Shown here: one piece after another, positions 19,050 through 29,820 of the stretch
Numbering within the stretch: position 1 is the first letter of the stretch
Layout: each line of letters opens with the position of its first letter
NCBI RefSeq assembly: GCF_000829675.1
Contig: NZ_BBRX01000027.1
Coordinates: 1-64,000, forward strand
Length of the DNA stretch: 64,000 bases
Direction: 5' to 3'
Source of the DNA: Acinetobacter rudis
GTDB lineage: Bacteria; Pseudomonadota; Gammaproteobacteria; Pseudomonadales; Moraxellaceae
Made by a program: the position numbers and the translations under genes
The notes under the pieces: model-generated
Told to the model about the DNA's origin: nothing
The model's database searches: none
What the model saw: only the letters and a program-made list of their open reading frames with translations

Positions 19050-19904
19050 TCAAACAACTCTCGCCAAATCAAGCCTTATTTCTTCAATATGCTGATAGCG
19101 TTGCGACTGATTTTTAGCCAACATACGCATTAAGATCGGCTGTAACATAGCAAAATCTCGATCAAGCTCTACAGATAAAAACTGACAGTGCCAATAAGCC
19201 CAATCGATGTAACTCCGACTCGGCCAACGTACATGATTCAGCCACTGCAACCATATTGCGCCTAACGCATAGATATCAGTCTGAATGGTTTTTTTCTTGG
19301 CATGGAAAAGTTCAGGTGCCATATAGCGAGGTGTCGCAGTTACTGTATTCTCAACCTGCACTCCGATCTCGACACATTGTTCAAAGTCAATCAAATAACA
19401 CTGCTGTTGTTGTCGCCGAAAATGCTGAGTTTTTAAATCACCATGTACATAACCTTCATCGTGCAGCTGTCCCAATACATTTAAACTTTGAATTAAAAGA
19501 TGCAGTTGGGTTGCAAAATTGAGCTCTGTAGGCACAAACAACGCCTGACTATCCGCAAGCATCAACGCGTGGGATACAAGATGTTCAGGTCCGCCAAGTA
19601 TATGTGTAGACGGGATAAGTTGATGCGTTAAGCAAACAGATGCTGCGCTCGGCTTCATCAGTAATTTCTGCTGATGCAAAAGCTGTAGTTTTTGATAAAC
19701 CCCTAACTCATGCTCAAAAGAAGTTTCACTTTTTACATCCACTCCTTTTACTTGTAATTTCAACCAATAAGCAGGCTGCTGATCCTGACAGTAATAAAGT
19801 AAACGTCCCGTAGCAAGATGATGGCTCATATTCTGCGCAGGATTCAGTTGCAAATACGCTTTTGGATTAAACACCAGCCGTATGTTCTCGTTGTAACTCC
19901 TCAA
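19050..19904 (-). CDS. Eukaryotic-like Ser/Thr protein kinase, minimal
   Basis: 284 residues, no membrane segment. The kinase catalytic half is clear: HGDLKTQHF at 154-162 (HRD-type loop, Asp156 and Lys158), IDFEQ at 172-176 (DFG position, with Glu instead of Gly), APE at 196-198, then TDIYALGAIWLQWL. The N-lobe is short and lacks an obvious glycine-rich loop; LKLQVKG near 48-54 may carry the ATP-binding Lys. Its start overlaps the 3' end of the patatin gene by 38 bases. An internal ATG at 19829 would shorten the overlap away, and I cannot decide between them. The tight linkage suggests joint expression with the phospholipase. Its target is unknown. Confidence 0.82.
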   Translation of the reverse strand: MRSYNENIRLVFNPKAYLQLNPAQNMSHHLATGRLLYYCQDQQPAYWLKLQVKGVDVKSETSFEHELGVYQKLQLLHQQKLLMKPSAASVCLTHQLIPSTHILGGPEHLVSHALMLADSQALFVPTELNFATQLHLLIQSLNVLGQLHDEGYVHGDLKTQHFRRQQQQCYLIDFEQCVEIGVQVENTVTATPRYMAPELFHAKKKTIQTDIYALGAIWLQWLNHVRWPSRSYIDWAYWHCQFLSVELDRDFAMLQPILMRMLAKNQSQRYQHIEEIRLDLARVV

Positions 19905-21375
19905 GTTTTGTATTGATGTCCGCTAGACAGTGCTCAATGGTTTTACCAATACGCGCATGTGTTTCAATACTAGATATTTTCGGCCAAGTTGCCTGCTCTC
20001 CTTCGCGTTGCAAGGAGTTAAATAAATTAGGTCTAGGGTTTTGCAACATATACATATAATGCTTTAGGTTAAACTGACCGATAATATTAACATCCCCATA
20101 ATAGCGCTGATCGATAATGCCATAACCTTGATCAAGCATACGGCGTAAAGATGGCAACCGAGACATTCTGCTTCGGGTAAAATCCATCGTACTCATCGCA
20201 ATACTCTTACCTTGCTCACGAATAATACGTTCAGGCCAACTCAGCAGGTCTTTACGGTAACGTTCTTCATCGGTTTGCATAAATGGCACAATGTGTGGAT
20301 TCACTTGACAGGCAATGGTGTAATTTAAATTATACAGTTTACCCATGCGCTCTTGCGGGAAGTCACTTTGAACACTTCCATCCACCCAGCGTGTCTTCGC
20401 CATATATGGTGTATGCACGCCATCATAGCGTTTACTGGTTAAACGTACTGGCGGGAATAGCACTGGTACAGCACACGAAGCGAGCACAGCACTCCAAACC
20501 AACAAATCAGGGGAAGTATATTTATTCATAATCCTTGCTCCTTCAAGTGACACATCATAAGGAGCAACGGTAATATTGATATCAAGCCCCGAACGCTGAT
20601 AGGCCTCTTCAAAAGTTACATCACCTAAATTCTCAATTAAAAATTTCTTTAAGTAACGTACATCTGCAACACCACCATTGCCCTTTAACATATCTTTTAA
20701 TGAGCGGAACTTAAAAGCCTCACTATAAAAGTAGTCCCCTTTAAGTGTTGCCTGAATATCTTCTGGTGCGCGTGTTCCTAGCATGGCAGTCATAATTGCC
20801 CCCGCACTTGATCCAGACAAAACCTTTGGCAAAAGATCTTGTTCAAGTAAGGCCTTACATACGCCTGTATGAAATAAACCTAATGTTGCACCACCTGAAA
20901 ACATAATTGCAGGTTGACCATAGGCTTTACTACAGTTATTAAAAAAGTTAAGTTTTTCTTCTAAACTCAGGCTGCTACAAGCAGCAGAGGCAATAAAAAG
21001 TAAGGAGTCACTGACTTCATCAATATAATCTTCAATAATTTTTTTAGTCCCGATATAGGTCGAACCATACAACATTGGATGGCCTATATTCCCGATATCG
21101 TAGCTAAAACCTTCACGTAAAATATAGATTAAATCCGTAATACGATTTTGACTACGATAACGCCGCAACATATTTAAGCGATAAGCAATAATTTCAGTAT
21201 CAAAATAAGGTGAACTGTTATCATATTTCCACTCTTGCGCACCGGTCTCCTCATCCAGTTTTAACGCAATAGACTTCCATTCGTTATAATTTTGAGCCTG
21301 ATTAAGTTGGCGTTTTAATTTTTTTATACGGTACGCTTGATGCGGATTCAGATCATGGTTGTAGTCTAAGATCAT
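19867..21375 (-). CDS. Patatin-like phospholipase with DUF3336 N-terminal region
   Basis: 502 residues. The N-terminal 150 residues form the helical DUF3336 region found before bacterial and fungal patatins (TGL3/TGL5-like lipases). The patatin core has the oxyanion loop SGGATLGLFHTG at 160-171, the nucleophile elbow GSSAG at 188-192 (Ser190) and the catalytic Asp332 in VDGSVQSDFP. So the Ser-Asp dyad is complete. No signal peptide: a cytoplasmic or membrane-associated acyl hydrolase acting on phospholipids or neutral lipids. AGAGGT precedes the ATG. The kinase gene overlaps its end. Confidence 0.92.
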   Translation of the reverse strand: MILDYNHDLNPHQAYRIKKLKRQLNQAQNYNEWKSIALKLDEETGAQEWKYDNSSPYFDTEIIAYRLNMLRRYRSQNRITDLIYILREGFSYDIGNIGHPMLYGSTYIGTKKIIEDYIDEVSDSLLFIASAACSSLSLEEKLNFFNNCSKAYGQPAIMFSGGATLGLFHTGVCKALLEQDLLPKVLSGSSAGAIMTAMLGTRAPEDIQATLKGDYFYSEAFKFRSLKDMLKGNGGVADVRYLKKFLIENLGDVTFEEAYQRSGLDINITVAPYDVSLEGARIMNKYTSPDLLVWSAVLASCAVPVLFPPVRLTSKRYDGVHTPYMAKTRWVDGSVQSDFPQERMGKLYNLNYTIACQVNPHIVPFMQTDEERYRKDLLSWPERIIREQGKSIAMSTMDFTRSRMSRLPSLRRMLDQGYGIIDQRYYGDVNIIGQFNLKHYMYMLQNPRPNLFNSLQREGEQATWPKISSIETHARIGKTIEHCLADINTKLEELQREHTAGV

Positions 21376-21547
21376 ATGTACCTCTTGACATTTTTCGATT
21401 TATCAATTTAATCAATTCCTGTTTACCCTAGCGATCATATAAGGATATTGCCCAAGCTTAAAGTATTATTTTTTCCACTTCCGTTAAGCTGCACATCACT
21501 TTCAAGGTTTGCTACTATGTATGGATTTTAAATAAGTGAAGAATTTT

Positions 21548-22429
21548 ATGGCAAGCCTTGATTTACCAGAAGATTTATTAAAATCTATATCGATAGTATT
21601 AGGACAACTCCAACAGGTCCTCCCCCCACCTATACAACAACCGGACTTTTCTGCGCCAGCTTTTTACTGGCAGGAAAAACAACTGAAACCTATTTTTCAA
21701 CCAAAACAATTTCAATTAGATGACCTAATGGGTATCGATCGTCAAAAGAAAATTATTCTGCAAAATACAGAACAATTCTTAGCTGGCTTACCTGCCAATG
21801 ACATCTTACTCACAGGCTCACGTGGTACTGGGAAATCCTCTGTGGTACGTGCACTATTGAGTCATTATCATGATCAAGGTTTACGCTTAATTGAAATCGA
21901 ACGAGATGACCTATCAGATCTACCGCTGATTCAAAAACTCATTAAAGACCGCCCTGAAAAATTTATCGTGTACTGTGACGATTTGGCATTTAATGCTGAA
22001 GATGAAAACTACCGAAGTTTAAAAAGTGTTTTAGATGGCTCATTACAGTCAGGTGCAAATAATTTCATTATTTATGCGACCAGTAACCGCCGTCATCTAC
22101 TGCCTGAGTTTATGTCTGAGAACACACCTATTACTCAAGTTGGCGTGCCGCAGTATAAAGAATTGCATCCACAAGAAGCGATTGAGGAAAAAATTTCTTT
22201 ATCTGACCGCTTTGGTATCTGGCTGTCTTTCTACCCCATGGATCAGCAGTTATACTTGCAAATTATTGAACATTATCTTCTACGTGCAGGTTTGGCTTTT
22301 GATGAACATGTACGTGCAGAGAGTTTAAGATGGTGCCAAGCACGTGGACAACGTAGTGGCCGTGCAGCATACCAATTTTCTAAGCATTGGATTGGTTCAC
22401 AATCACTGCAAGGCAAAAATACACAGTAA
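21548..22429 (+). CDS. DUF815 family ATP-binding protein (AAA+)
   Basis: About 293 residues from the ATG at 21548 (MASLDLPEDLLKS). A GTG four codons earlier at 21536 is possible. Walker A GSRGTGKSS lies near residues 90-98 and Walker B FIVYCDD is followed by a sensor-like IYATSNRRHLLPE. This arrangement is that of the DUF815 AAA+ ATPases, whose function is not established. Divergent from the patatin gene. Cytoplasmic. Confidence 0.88.
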   Translation: MASLDLPEDLLKSISIVLGQLQQVLPPPIQQPDFSAPAFYWQEKQLKPIFQPKQFQLDDLMGIDRQKKIILQNTEQFLAGLPANDILLTGSRGTGKSSVVRALLSHYHDQGLRLIEIERDDLSDLPLIQKLIKDRPEKFIVYCDDLAFNAEDENYRSLKSVLDGSLQSGANNFIIYATSNRRHLLPEFMSENTPITQVGVPQYKELHPQEAIEEKISLSDRFGIWLSFYPMDQQLYLQIIEHYLLRAGLAFDEHVRAESLRWCQARGQRSGRAAYQFSKHWIGSQSLQGKNTQ

Positions 22430-22514
22430 TTGTCCTAAAATGCCTTATTGTTGTCCTGAAAGATATTGGAATAATACTTAACTTATCCATACGCTAAAAA
22501 GACTATGCCAGCGT

Positions 22515-23654
22515 ATGGAAATAAAAATGAAAGTAAATCCACCAATATCAATATTGAGTAAGGTAATGGGGCTGGGCATGCTATGGGGAAAACCACTGGT
22601 AGATAGTGCCCTGTCTCATTCCACTCAGCCCTTTCAACAACACAATATTATTTTGCCGCGATTAGACGAAAAGTATTATAGCTGGACACAATACGGCATT
22701 TTTTTCCCCGTTTTGGATGAGCCATTTCGTTATTTAAATATTGTTATTTTACTTGGCACACCGAGTGCCCTTGCCTTTGATGCAACAGAAGATGATCAAC
22801 AATCCCCTCGAGAACATGCATCTGTTTTTTCCAGTACAGCCAATACAGCACAACCCTTGCTCAAGGCATATGTGATTCCAGAGGAAACACATATTCAAAA
22901 TGATGGCCACCTACTACAGTTTGGTAAAGAAATTACCATCAGTGGTGCATTGCCACATATTGAAGTTCATGGAGAATACAACCAACTTAAATTCCATTTC
23001 TTTCTACATATTAGCAACCAAGTATCTTGGTTTATTAAAACCCCGGTATATGATCATTTCAGCTTACTCAGCCAATATCATGGTCATATTGAATATAATC
23101 AACAGCGCATTGAACAAAAGGGTTTGTGTAGTTATGAGTACGCACGTGCTGTAGGTTTGCACAGCTTAATTCAAACAAAAATTAGTGATCAGTATAAAAT
23201 CCCTATCGATTTTTTTACCCACCAAATCATTAATATTGATGAACAGACTCAGATTATACTCACACAAGCCAACCTAATTAACACACCTGCTGTGGTGAGT
23301 ATGCATGTACGTCGCCTCAACCAAAATAACGAGGTTTATCAGCAAGTAACTTTCAAGGTCATTGCCCATCATTTAGATGAGTTCAGCTCACCGAGTGGCG
23401 AAAAAATGCGCCTACCCAAGAACTTTTCTTGGCAAGCTCTTGATGAACAAGGCAACGAGTTTTTTGAAATTTTTGCCACTGCTGATGCACCGTTTCACTA
23501 CGGTCGTGGCCGCGGCTATGTCAGTAGTTTTCAATATAACGGCCATTTTCATCAACAAAAAATTAAGGGCCGTGGCTATATGGAGTACATTAATGTTGAA
23601 GACCAAAAAAGCTTTATAGACGATCTTGAAGAAATTACCGAAGTCGAAATCTAA
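22515..23654 (+). CDS. Uncharacterised protein, possibly DUF6670 family
   Basis: 379 residues, starting 85 bases after the ATPase gene; probably the ATG at 22527 (MKVNPPISIL) or 22515. No signal peptide. Predicted mostly beta. The sequence YNGHFHQQKIKGRGYMEYIN near the C-terminus and the paired beta-rich halves recall lipocalin-like enzymes of the CrtC/tocopherol-cyclase type, but this is a loose resemblance. I recall similar Acinetobacter proteins as DUF6670. Function unknown. A perfect bidirectional terminator follows. Confidence 0.8.
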   Translation: MEIKMKVNPPISILSKVMGLGMLWGKPLVDSALSHSTQPFQQHNIILPRLDEKYYSWTQYGIFFPVLDEPFRYLNIVILLGTPSALAFDATEDDQQSPREHASVFSSTANTAQPLLKAYVIPEETHIQNDGHLLQFGKEITISGALPHIEVHGEYNQLKFHFFLHISNQVSWFIKTPVYDHFSLLSQYHGHIEYNQQRIEQKGLCSYEYARAVGLHSLIQTKISDQYKIPIDFFTHQIINIDEQTQIILTQANLINTPAVVSMHVRRLNQNNEVYQQVTFKVIAHHLDEFSSPSGEKMRLPKNFSWQALDEQGNEFFEIFATADAPFHYGRGRGYVSSFQYNGHFHQQKIKGRGYMEYINVEDQKSFIDDLEEITEVEI

Positions 23655-23658
23655 AAAC

Positions 23659-23689
23659 ATTAAACCCAGTTCAGTGAACTGGGTTTAAT
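23659..23689. terminator. Bidirectional terminator
   Basis: The 15-base arms ATTAAACCCAGTTCA and TGAACTGGGTTTAAT pair perfectly between two converging genes. Confidence 0.8.
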
Positions 23690-23718
23690 TAAATTATATA
23701 TTCTTTTGAATTGCTGTT

Positions 23719-24504
23719 TTACCTGCGTGAGCTCGCATTATAAATCTGCTGTGCTGCAGGTAAATTTTTACGCATATCATCGATACGTTTACTGTTTGCT
23801 GGGTGAGTCGATAAGAATGATGAACCTTGAGCACCATCCATCTTTTCCATTTTTTCCCATAAAGTCACAGCAGCTTTAGGGTCATATCCAGCACGTGCCA
23901 TAAGCATTAAACCACCAACATCAGCACGACTTTCCAAACTACGTGAATACGGCAAACCTACTCCAACTAAGCCACCTAACTCTAAAGCAGAACCGAGGTT
24001 GCCAGCTCCAGCACCTGCTGCATAACTAGAACCAATCCCAATGGCAAGGCTGGTCAAGGCCTGTGCACCAATCTTACTTTTAGAGTGCTCTTCTAATGCA
24101 TGTGTCATTTCATGACCCATAATCGCAGCAATTTCGTTATCAGTAAGTTTGACCTTTTCTACAATCGCAGTATAGAACACCACTTTGCCTCCTGGGGCAA
24201 CATAAGCATTCATCGTATTTGATTTTAATACAGCCAATTTCCAGTCAAAGGGTGCACCGGTTTGATTGAGCTGATCAGCATAAGGTTTCATACGTAAAAA
24301 CACTGCATTAACACGGCGATAAGTATTAGAGCTGGTGTCTAAAGTACGATCTGCTTGAGCTTTTACAATGGTCTCATTAAATGCTTTGGCTGACATAGCA
24401 TTTAGGCTTTGAGTGTCAGCTCCTGCCAGATCGGCCATCGTCGTACACCCAGACAAAGTCACCAAGCCAGCAAGCAACACAGCAATGGCCGATTTATTCC
24501 ACAT
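23719..24504 (-). CDS. M48 family metalloprotease lipoprotein (LoiP/YcaL-like)
   Basis: 261 residues. Lipoprotein signal with lipobox LSGC (Cys20). The zinc protease motif HEMTH lies at 131-135 (Glu132 catalytic), and the third zinc ligand Glu is probably in SLESRADVGGLMLM. Soluble M48 type without membrane segments, so lipid-anchored in the periplasm and likely involved in outer membrane protein quality control. Ribosome site GGAG before the ATG. The family is sure; the exact substrate is not. Confidence 0.92.
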   Translation of the reverse strand: MWNKSAIAVLLAGLVTLSGCTTMADLAGADTQSLNAMSAKAFNETIVKAQADRTLDTSSNTYRRVNAVFLRMKPYADQLNQTGAPFDWKLAVLKSNTMNAYVAPGGKVVFYTAIVEKVKLTDNEIAAIMGHEMTHALEEHSKSKIGAQALTSLAIGIGSSYAAGAGAGNLGSALELGGLVGVGLPYSRSLESRADVGGLMLMARAGYDPKAAVTLWEKMEKMDGAQGSSFLSTHPANSKRIDDMRKNLPAAQQIYNASSRR

Positions 24505-24619
24505 ATCTAAACTCCAGATAAATATTACTTATATTTTTCAATATTATAGACAAAATATTAAATCATTAAAATCATCACATTATGGAGAACATATACACGT
24601 TATGTAAAATCATAGTGTT

Positions 24620-24994
24620 CTAAATTAAATTTGCCACTCTAAGTAACCAATATATAAGACAAATTACATTCAATATCAAATAAAACCAACTTAAATGAGC
24701 AACCTTATCTTCAACGATAGGACTCTGTCTTTTAATGAGTAAGAATATATTCTGTATAAAAATAATCGGCAATAGGACACATGCAAGCAAAACCGTAAGA
24801 CTAATAAATGCACTAAAAAACAACTCAGGATCAGCTACACGCTCTGTACTGAGCCACATGGCAATTGTCGGTGCTCCTCCTAAAGCGAAAATAAAGGAAT
24901 GAAAAATTGTTTTGGAAATATTAGGCAGTAATTTCATCTTTAAACACTCATAAGCTTGTACTGAGTTTGATCGATGAGCACAAACAGATAACAC
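24620..24994 (-). CDS. Small membrane protein, unknown
   Basis: Up to 124 residues from a GTG at 24994. An ATG at 24937 (MKLLPNISKTIFHSF) gives 105 residues and is equally plausible, as neither has a strong ribosome site. Three hydrophobic helices: SFIFALGGAPTIAMWL, FFSAFISLTVLLACVLLPIIF and WFYLILNVICLIYWLLR. Not recognised. It lies between the M48 gene and purA on the same strand. Confidence 0.65.
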   Translation of the reverse strand: MLSVCAHRSNSVQAYECLKMKLLPNISKTIFHSFIFALGGAPTIAMWLSTERVADPELFFSAFISLTVLLACVLLPIIFIQNIFLLIKRQSPIVEDKVAHLSWFYLILNVICLIYWLLRVANLI

Positions 24995-25058
24995 TGGACT
25001 TTAGTCTGATAAGTCTTATTTTTAACTGAATATTTTTACATCAAGATCAAAAACAACA

Positions 25059-25080
25059 AAGCCCTGTATTCACAGGGCTT
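25059..25080 (-). terminator. Terminator downstream of purA
   Basis: AAGCCCTGT/ACAGGGCTT with a 4-base loop and a T-rich tail on the minus strand, about 50 bases after the purA stop. Confidence 0.75.
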
Positions 25081-25128
25081 CATTTTACTTAAAGCCAAAC
25101 TCAACTTAAGTTCAGCCCAAAGCACATA

Positions 25129-26463
<1,335 letters not shown>

Positions 26464-26511
26464 TCATGCTGTTAAAATTGCAACCTAGTGGGCAACTTGC
26501 CCACCATGTCA

Positions 26512-27678
26512 TTAAATTTGTTCAACGGCCCACTGTCCATTGATGTGTTGTAGTCGATGCGTCGCATAGGCAACCGAATCCACATCATCTTGACCTAAAA
26601 GCTGTATCACATTGCGGCCTTCTGCACGCAATTGAGCGATTGCTTCCAATAGATCTTGCTGGCTTCCCTTAGGAGCAACCACCACTGAAACAGGTTCAAA
26701 CTGACCTGCACACAGCGCATAAAGATCGCAACTAAAACCAGTCGCTGGACGTGCACGCCCAAAGTGTTTACCAATACCATCATAACGACCACCTTGGGCC
26801 AAAGGTGCTGCACGATGGGGTGCATACACGGCATAGGTCAGTCCAGTGTGGTAGTGGTAAGAACGCAGCTCGACCACATCTATACCAATATGTAGATTTG
26901 GCCAACGCTTTTGAATTTCAGCACTTGTCGTTGCTAAAGCATTAAATGCCATCGCAAACTCATCATCCGCCCACACTTGTGGACTTAAGTTTTGACGCAA
27001 TGCATTTAAATCACTGGCATAACGCCCTAATGCATTAAAATCTGCACCACAAGGTAAATCATGTGTGTAGGCAGCAAGTTCAGGCAGAGCTTTGCGCTGA
27101 TATAGATCAGACAAATGTTGTTCTGCGTCTTTATCTAAGTTGGCATGTTTTACCAAGCTTCTAAATAAACCCACATGACCTAAATCCAAATGGATTCCGT
27201 CAGCAAAGCCTGCATGCTCAAGTAAACTCAGCATCAAATCTACAAGCTCAACATCTGCATCAATACAACTTGAACCAAATAACTCAGCACCTAACTGTAA
27301 GGGTGCACGGTTGGTATTAAAACCTTGTGGTTTAGTATGTAAGACAGTACCTGCATAGCAATAACGTGCAATGCCTTCGACTGGATGCACATGTGCGTCG
27401 ATGCGTGCAACTTGCGGCGTCATATCCGCACGTACACCAAGCAAACGACCACTGAGCTGATCGATAATTTTAAATGTGGCAAGATCTAAATCTTGATTTG
27501 AATCACTAATAGAAGAAAGTGATTCGATGTATTCAATAAATGGGGTATACACCAGCTGATAACCTCGACGAGCGAGGAAATCCAATGCTTTACGGCGCAA
27601 AGTTTCTATGACTTGCGCCTGCTCTGGTAGTACATCAGCTACACCATCAGGTAATAACCAGGTCTCTGCAATCGGCAT
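26512..27678 (-). CDS. hisZ: ATP phosphoribosyltransferase regulatory subunit
   Basis: 388 residues. HisRS-like class II synthetase fold without aminoacylation function. It pairs with short-form HisG for the first step of histidine synthesis. HisRS-like motif 2 is visible around GVRADMTPQVARIDAH and motif 3 around GGRYDGIGKHFGRARPATGF, while the anticodon-binding domain is much reduced, as in HisZ. It stands upstream of purA. A terminator-like hairpin precedes its start (see 27724-27745). Confidence 0.93.
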   Translation of the reverse strand: MPIAETWLLPDGVADVLPEQAQVIETLRRKALDFLARRGYQLVYTPFIEYIESLSSISDSNQDLDLATFKIIDQLSGRLLGVRADMTPQVARIDAHVHPVEGIARYCYAGTVLHTKPQGFNTNRAPLQLGAELFGSSCIDADVELVDLMLSLLEHAGFADGIHLDLGHVGLFRSLVKHANLDKDAEQHLSDLYQRKALPELAAYTHDLPCGADFNALGRYASDLNALRQNLSPQVWADDEFAMAFNALATTSAEIQKRWPNLHIGIDVVELRSYHYHTGLTYAVYAPHRAAPLAQGGRYDGIGKHFGRARPATGFSCDLYALCAGQFEPVSVVVAPKGSQQDLLEAIAQLRAEGRNVIQLLGQDDVDSVAYATHRLQHINGQWAVEQI

Positions 27679-27723
27679 GTTGTAAACCTAAATATTTGCC
27701 AAAGCGGTCGTTTCCGCATAAAA

Positions 27724-27745
27724 AAATCGGGAACACACCCGATTT
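27724..27745 (-). terminator. Terminator-like hairpin in the hisZ leader
   Basis: On the minus strand AAATCGGG pairs with CCCGATTT around a 6-base loop, followed by T-run TTTT. It lies 46 bases upstream of the hisZ ATG, in the direction of hisZ-purA transcription. Only a divergent gene lies further upstream, so it is either an attenuator or a remnant. Confidence 0.7.
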
Positions 27746-27838
27746 CTCTAAGTCTAGCACGATCAACCAAACCATGCATCAGAGTTTTTATATTATTATT
27801 GATTTATACAAGTTCATCCCAAACAAAGGAAACTAACA

Positions 27839-28630
27839 ATGCCATCAATCGACTTAATCGCACACAATAATACTGCTTGGGATCAGCAATCCAAACAAAA
27901 TAGCCCGTGGTCTCAACCAGTTAGCTCAGAGCAAGTTGCTGCAGCACGTCAAGGTGAATGGCAAATCCATCTCACACCTTCCCCGCTTCCACACAAATGG
28001 TTAGGCAATATTCAAGGCAAAAATATCCTGTGTTTGGCTTCCGCAGGCGGTCAACAAGCACCGATTCTTGCAGCAGCTGGTGCGCAGGTAACAGTATTTG
28101 ATTTATCTGCTGAGCAATTGGCCAAAGATAAAATGGTGGCTACACGTGATGACTTAGCTCTACAACTGGAACAAGGTGATATGCAGGATTTATCACGCTT
28201 TGCTCATGCCAGTTTTGATTTGATCATTCATCCAATTTCCAATCAGTATGTACCTGATATTGAACGTGTATGGAAAGAATGCCATCGCGTACTTAAAGCT
28301 GGTGGCGCATTATTATCTAGCTTTTTTAATCCAGTCATTTTTATTGCCGATCGCGACCCAAGTTACGCTGAACAAGGCTTAATTAAACCCTGTTATAAAC
28401 TTCCCTATGCCGATATAAATGACCTTGAACCCGCTGCCTTACAACATAAAATTGAGCAACAACAGGCCATGATCTTTGGACATAGCCTGCTCAGTCAAAT
28501 TCAGGGACAGCTACAAACAGGTTTAGTACTGGCTGATTACTTTGAAGAAATGCAACCATATCCCCGCTTCGAAATTGAAAAGTATATACCGAGTTTCATC
28601 GCAACACGCAGTATAAAGCTCAATGAATAA
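27839..28630 (+). CDS. Class I SAM-dependent methyltransferase
   Basis: 263 residues. SAM-binding motif I KNILCLASAGGQQAP at 61-75 and the acidic end of beta-2 in VTVFDLS (Asp88). Post-II segment FDLIIHPISNQYVPD, then VLKAGGALLSSFFNP, as in UbiE/Methyltransf_11 enzymes. Good AAGGAA ribosome site. Cytoplasmic. Substrate unknown; neither neighbour suggests one. Confidence 0.88.
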   Translation: MPSIDLIAHNNTAWDQQSKQNSPWSQPVSSEQVAAARQGEWQIHLTPSPLPHKWLGNIQGKNILCLASAGGQQAPILAAAGAQVTVFDLSAEQLAKDKMVATRDDLALQLEQGDMQDLSRFAHASFDLIIHPISNQYVPDIERVWKECHRVLKAGGALLSSFFNPVIFIADRDPSYAEQGLIKPCYKLPYADINDLEPAALQHKIEQQQAMIFGHSLLSQIQGQLQTGLVLADYFEEMQPYPRFEIEKYIPSFIATRSIKLNE

Positions 28631-28687
28631 CAGCTTATCATGCTATGTCTTTCCATAAAATCAGTCCAATGAATCAAGCTTAAGGCC

Positions 28688-29251
28688 TTAAACTGTACTC
28701 AGATCAATTGTATTGAGCACGTCTTGAGTCAAACTTAACTCACTAATCATTTGCAATGCAGCAAGAAGTGTATATTGGACTGTTTGGGCATCCACTGCAT
28801 GTTCGGCAAATTGAAGGGATTTAGTCGCTGTTGCGTCACTCACCACAACAGTTTCATAACCCAACTCAAGTGCAGCTCGTGTAGTCGCATCAACACACAT
28901 ATGCGTCATCATTCCAGTAATGAGCAGTTGACTCACCCCCATCTGTTTTAGGTGCTGTTGTAATGTGGTTTGGAAAAAACTGTTCGGAAAATGCTTGATA
29001 ATAATTGTTGAATCTTCATCAATCTTAAGATCAGCATGCAACTTAACACCATCCGTATCTTGCACAAAAAATGCAGCATCAGGATCTTTAAAAATATGCT
29101 GTATATAAATAATAGGTTGTTTTGCTTGAATGAAGTGCTGTTCTAATCGATTAATATTGTTCAAAGCATCTTCTGGATGATGTAGCTCCATCTTACCGTT
29201 GGCAAAATAATCATTTTGTACATCAATCACCAATAATGCAGTTTTTTTCAT
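28688..29251 (-). CDS. Cysteine hydrolase, isochorismatase family
   Basis: 187 residues. The catalytic triad is complete: Asp10 in LLVIDVQNDYF, Lys86 in IIIKHFPNSF and Cys119 in GMMTHMCVDATTRAA, with the cis-peptide region before it. Family members hydrolyse isochorismate, nicotinamide or other amides; this one resembles the broad cysteine hydrolase group, and the substrate cannot be assigned. Divergent from the Lrp/AsnC-like regulator 122 bases away, which may control it. Confidence 0.88.
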   Translation of the reverse strand: MKKTALLVIDVQNDYFANGKMELHHPEDALNNINRLEQHFIQAKQPIIYIQHIFKDPDAAFFVQDTDGVKLHADLKIDEDSTIIIKHFPNSFFQTTLQQHLKQMGVSQLLITGMMTHMCVDATTRAALELGYETVVVSDATATKSLQFAEHAVDAQTVQYTLLAALQMISELSLTQDVLNTIDLSTV

Positions 29252-29373
29252 TAGGCTATACTCATCAGGTTAAGTATTTAAATTAGCAGGGAAAATCATA
29301 GTGATGAATAACTTGATGAAAGAGATCATTCCTCAAGCCTTTCACACTGAAAGTTCGTTATAAAGGAATCAAT

Positions 29374-29796
29374 ATGTCTCTACCACTCGATACTACAGAT
29401 CGTAAAATTTTAAAACTCTTACAAGGCAACTCTCGCTTGAGCCATAAGGATATTGGCCTACGAGTTCATCGCACTGGTCAGGCCGTTGGCCAACGAATTA
29501 GTCGGCTGCAAGCGCTCGGATATATTCAGAAATATACGATACAAGTCCAACATGAACACACTCAATTCATTCGACTCATGATGCAAAACAATCAATTTGA
29601 AAGTTTTGAACAATTTATTAATCAGCAAGAACAACTCACAGCATGCTACAAAACCTCTGGTTCAGCTTGCTATATGATCATCACCCATTTCACTGAAACT
29701 GAATTCCGTTTTTTTATTGAACAGTTATCACACTGGGGGCATTATTCAGTAGATACTGTGATTAAAGAGATCGGGACAGATGCCTATCCCGTTTAG
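29374..29796 (+). CDS. Lrp/AsnC-type transcriptional regulator
   Basis: 140 residues. N-terminal winged helix (LDTTDRKILKLLQGNSRLSHKDIGLRV shortened: LDTTDRKILKLL at 5-16, recognition helix TGQAVGQRISRLQALGY) followed by a RAM/AsnC ligand domain with CYKTSGSACYMIITHF. AAGGAA ribosome site. The ligand is unknown. The divergent cysteine hydrolase is the likely target. Confidence 0.88.
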   Translation: MSLPLDTTDRKILKLLQGNSRLSHKDIGLRVHRTGQAVGQRISRLQALGYIQKYTIQVQHEHTQFIRLMMQNNQFESFEQFINQQEQLTACYKTSGSACYMIITHFTETEFRFFIEQLSHWGHYSVDTVIKEIGTDAYPV

Positions 29797-29820
29797 CCAA
29801 ATAAAGTACTCAGTACAGAG

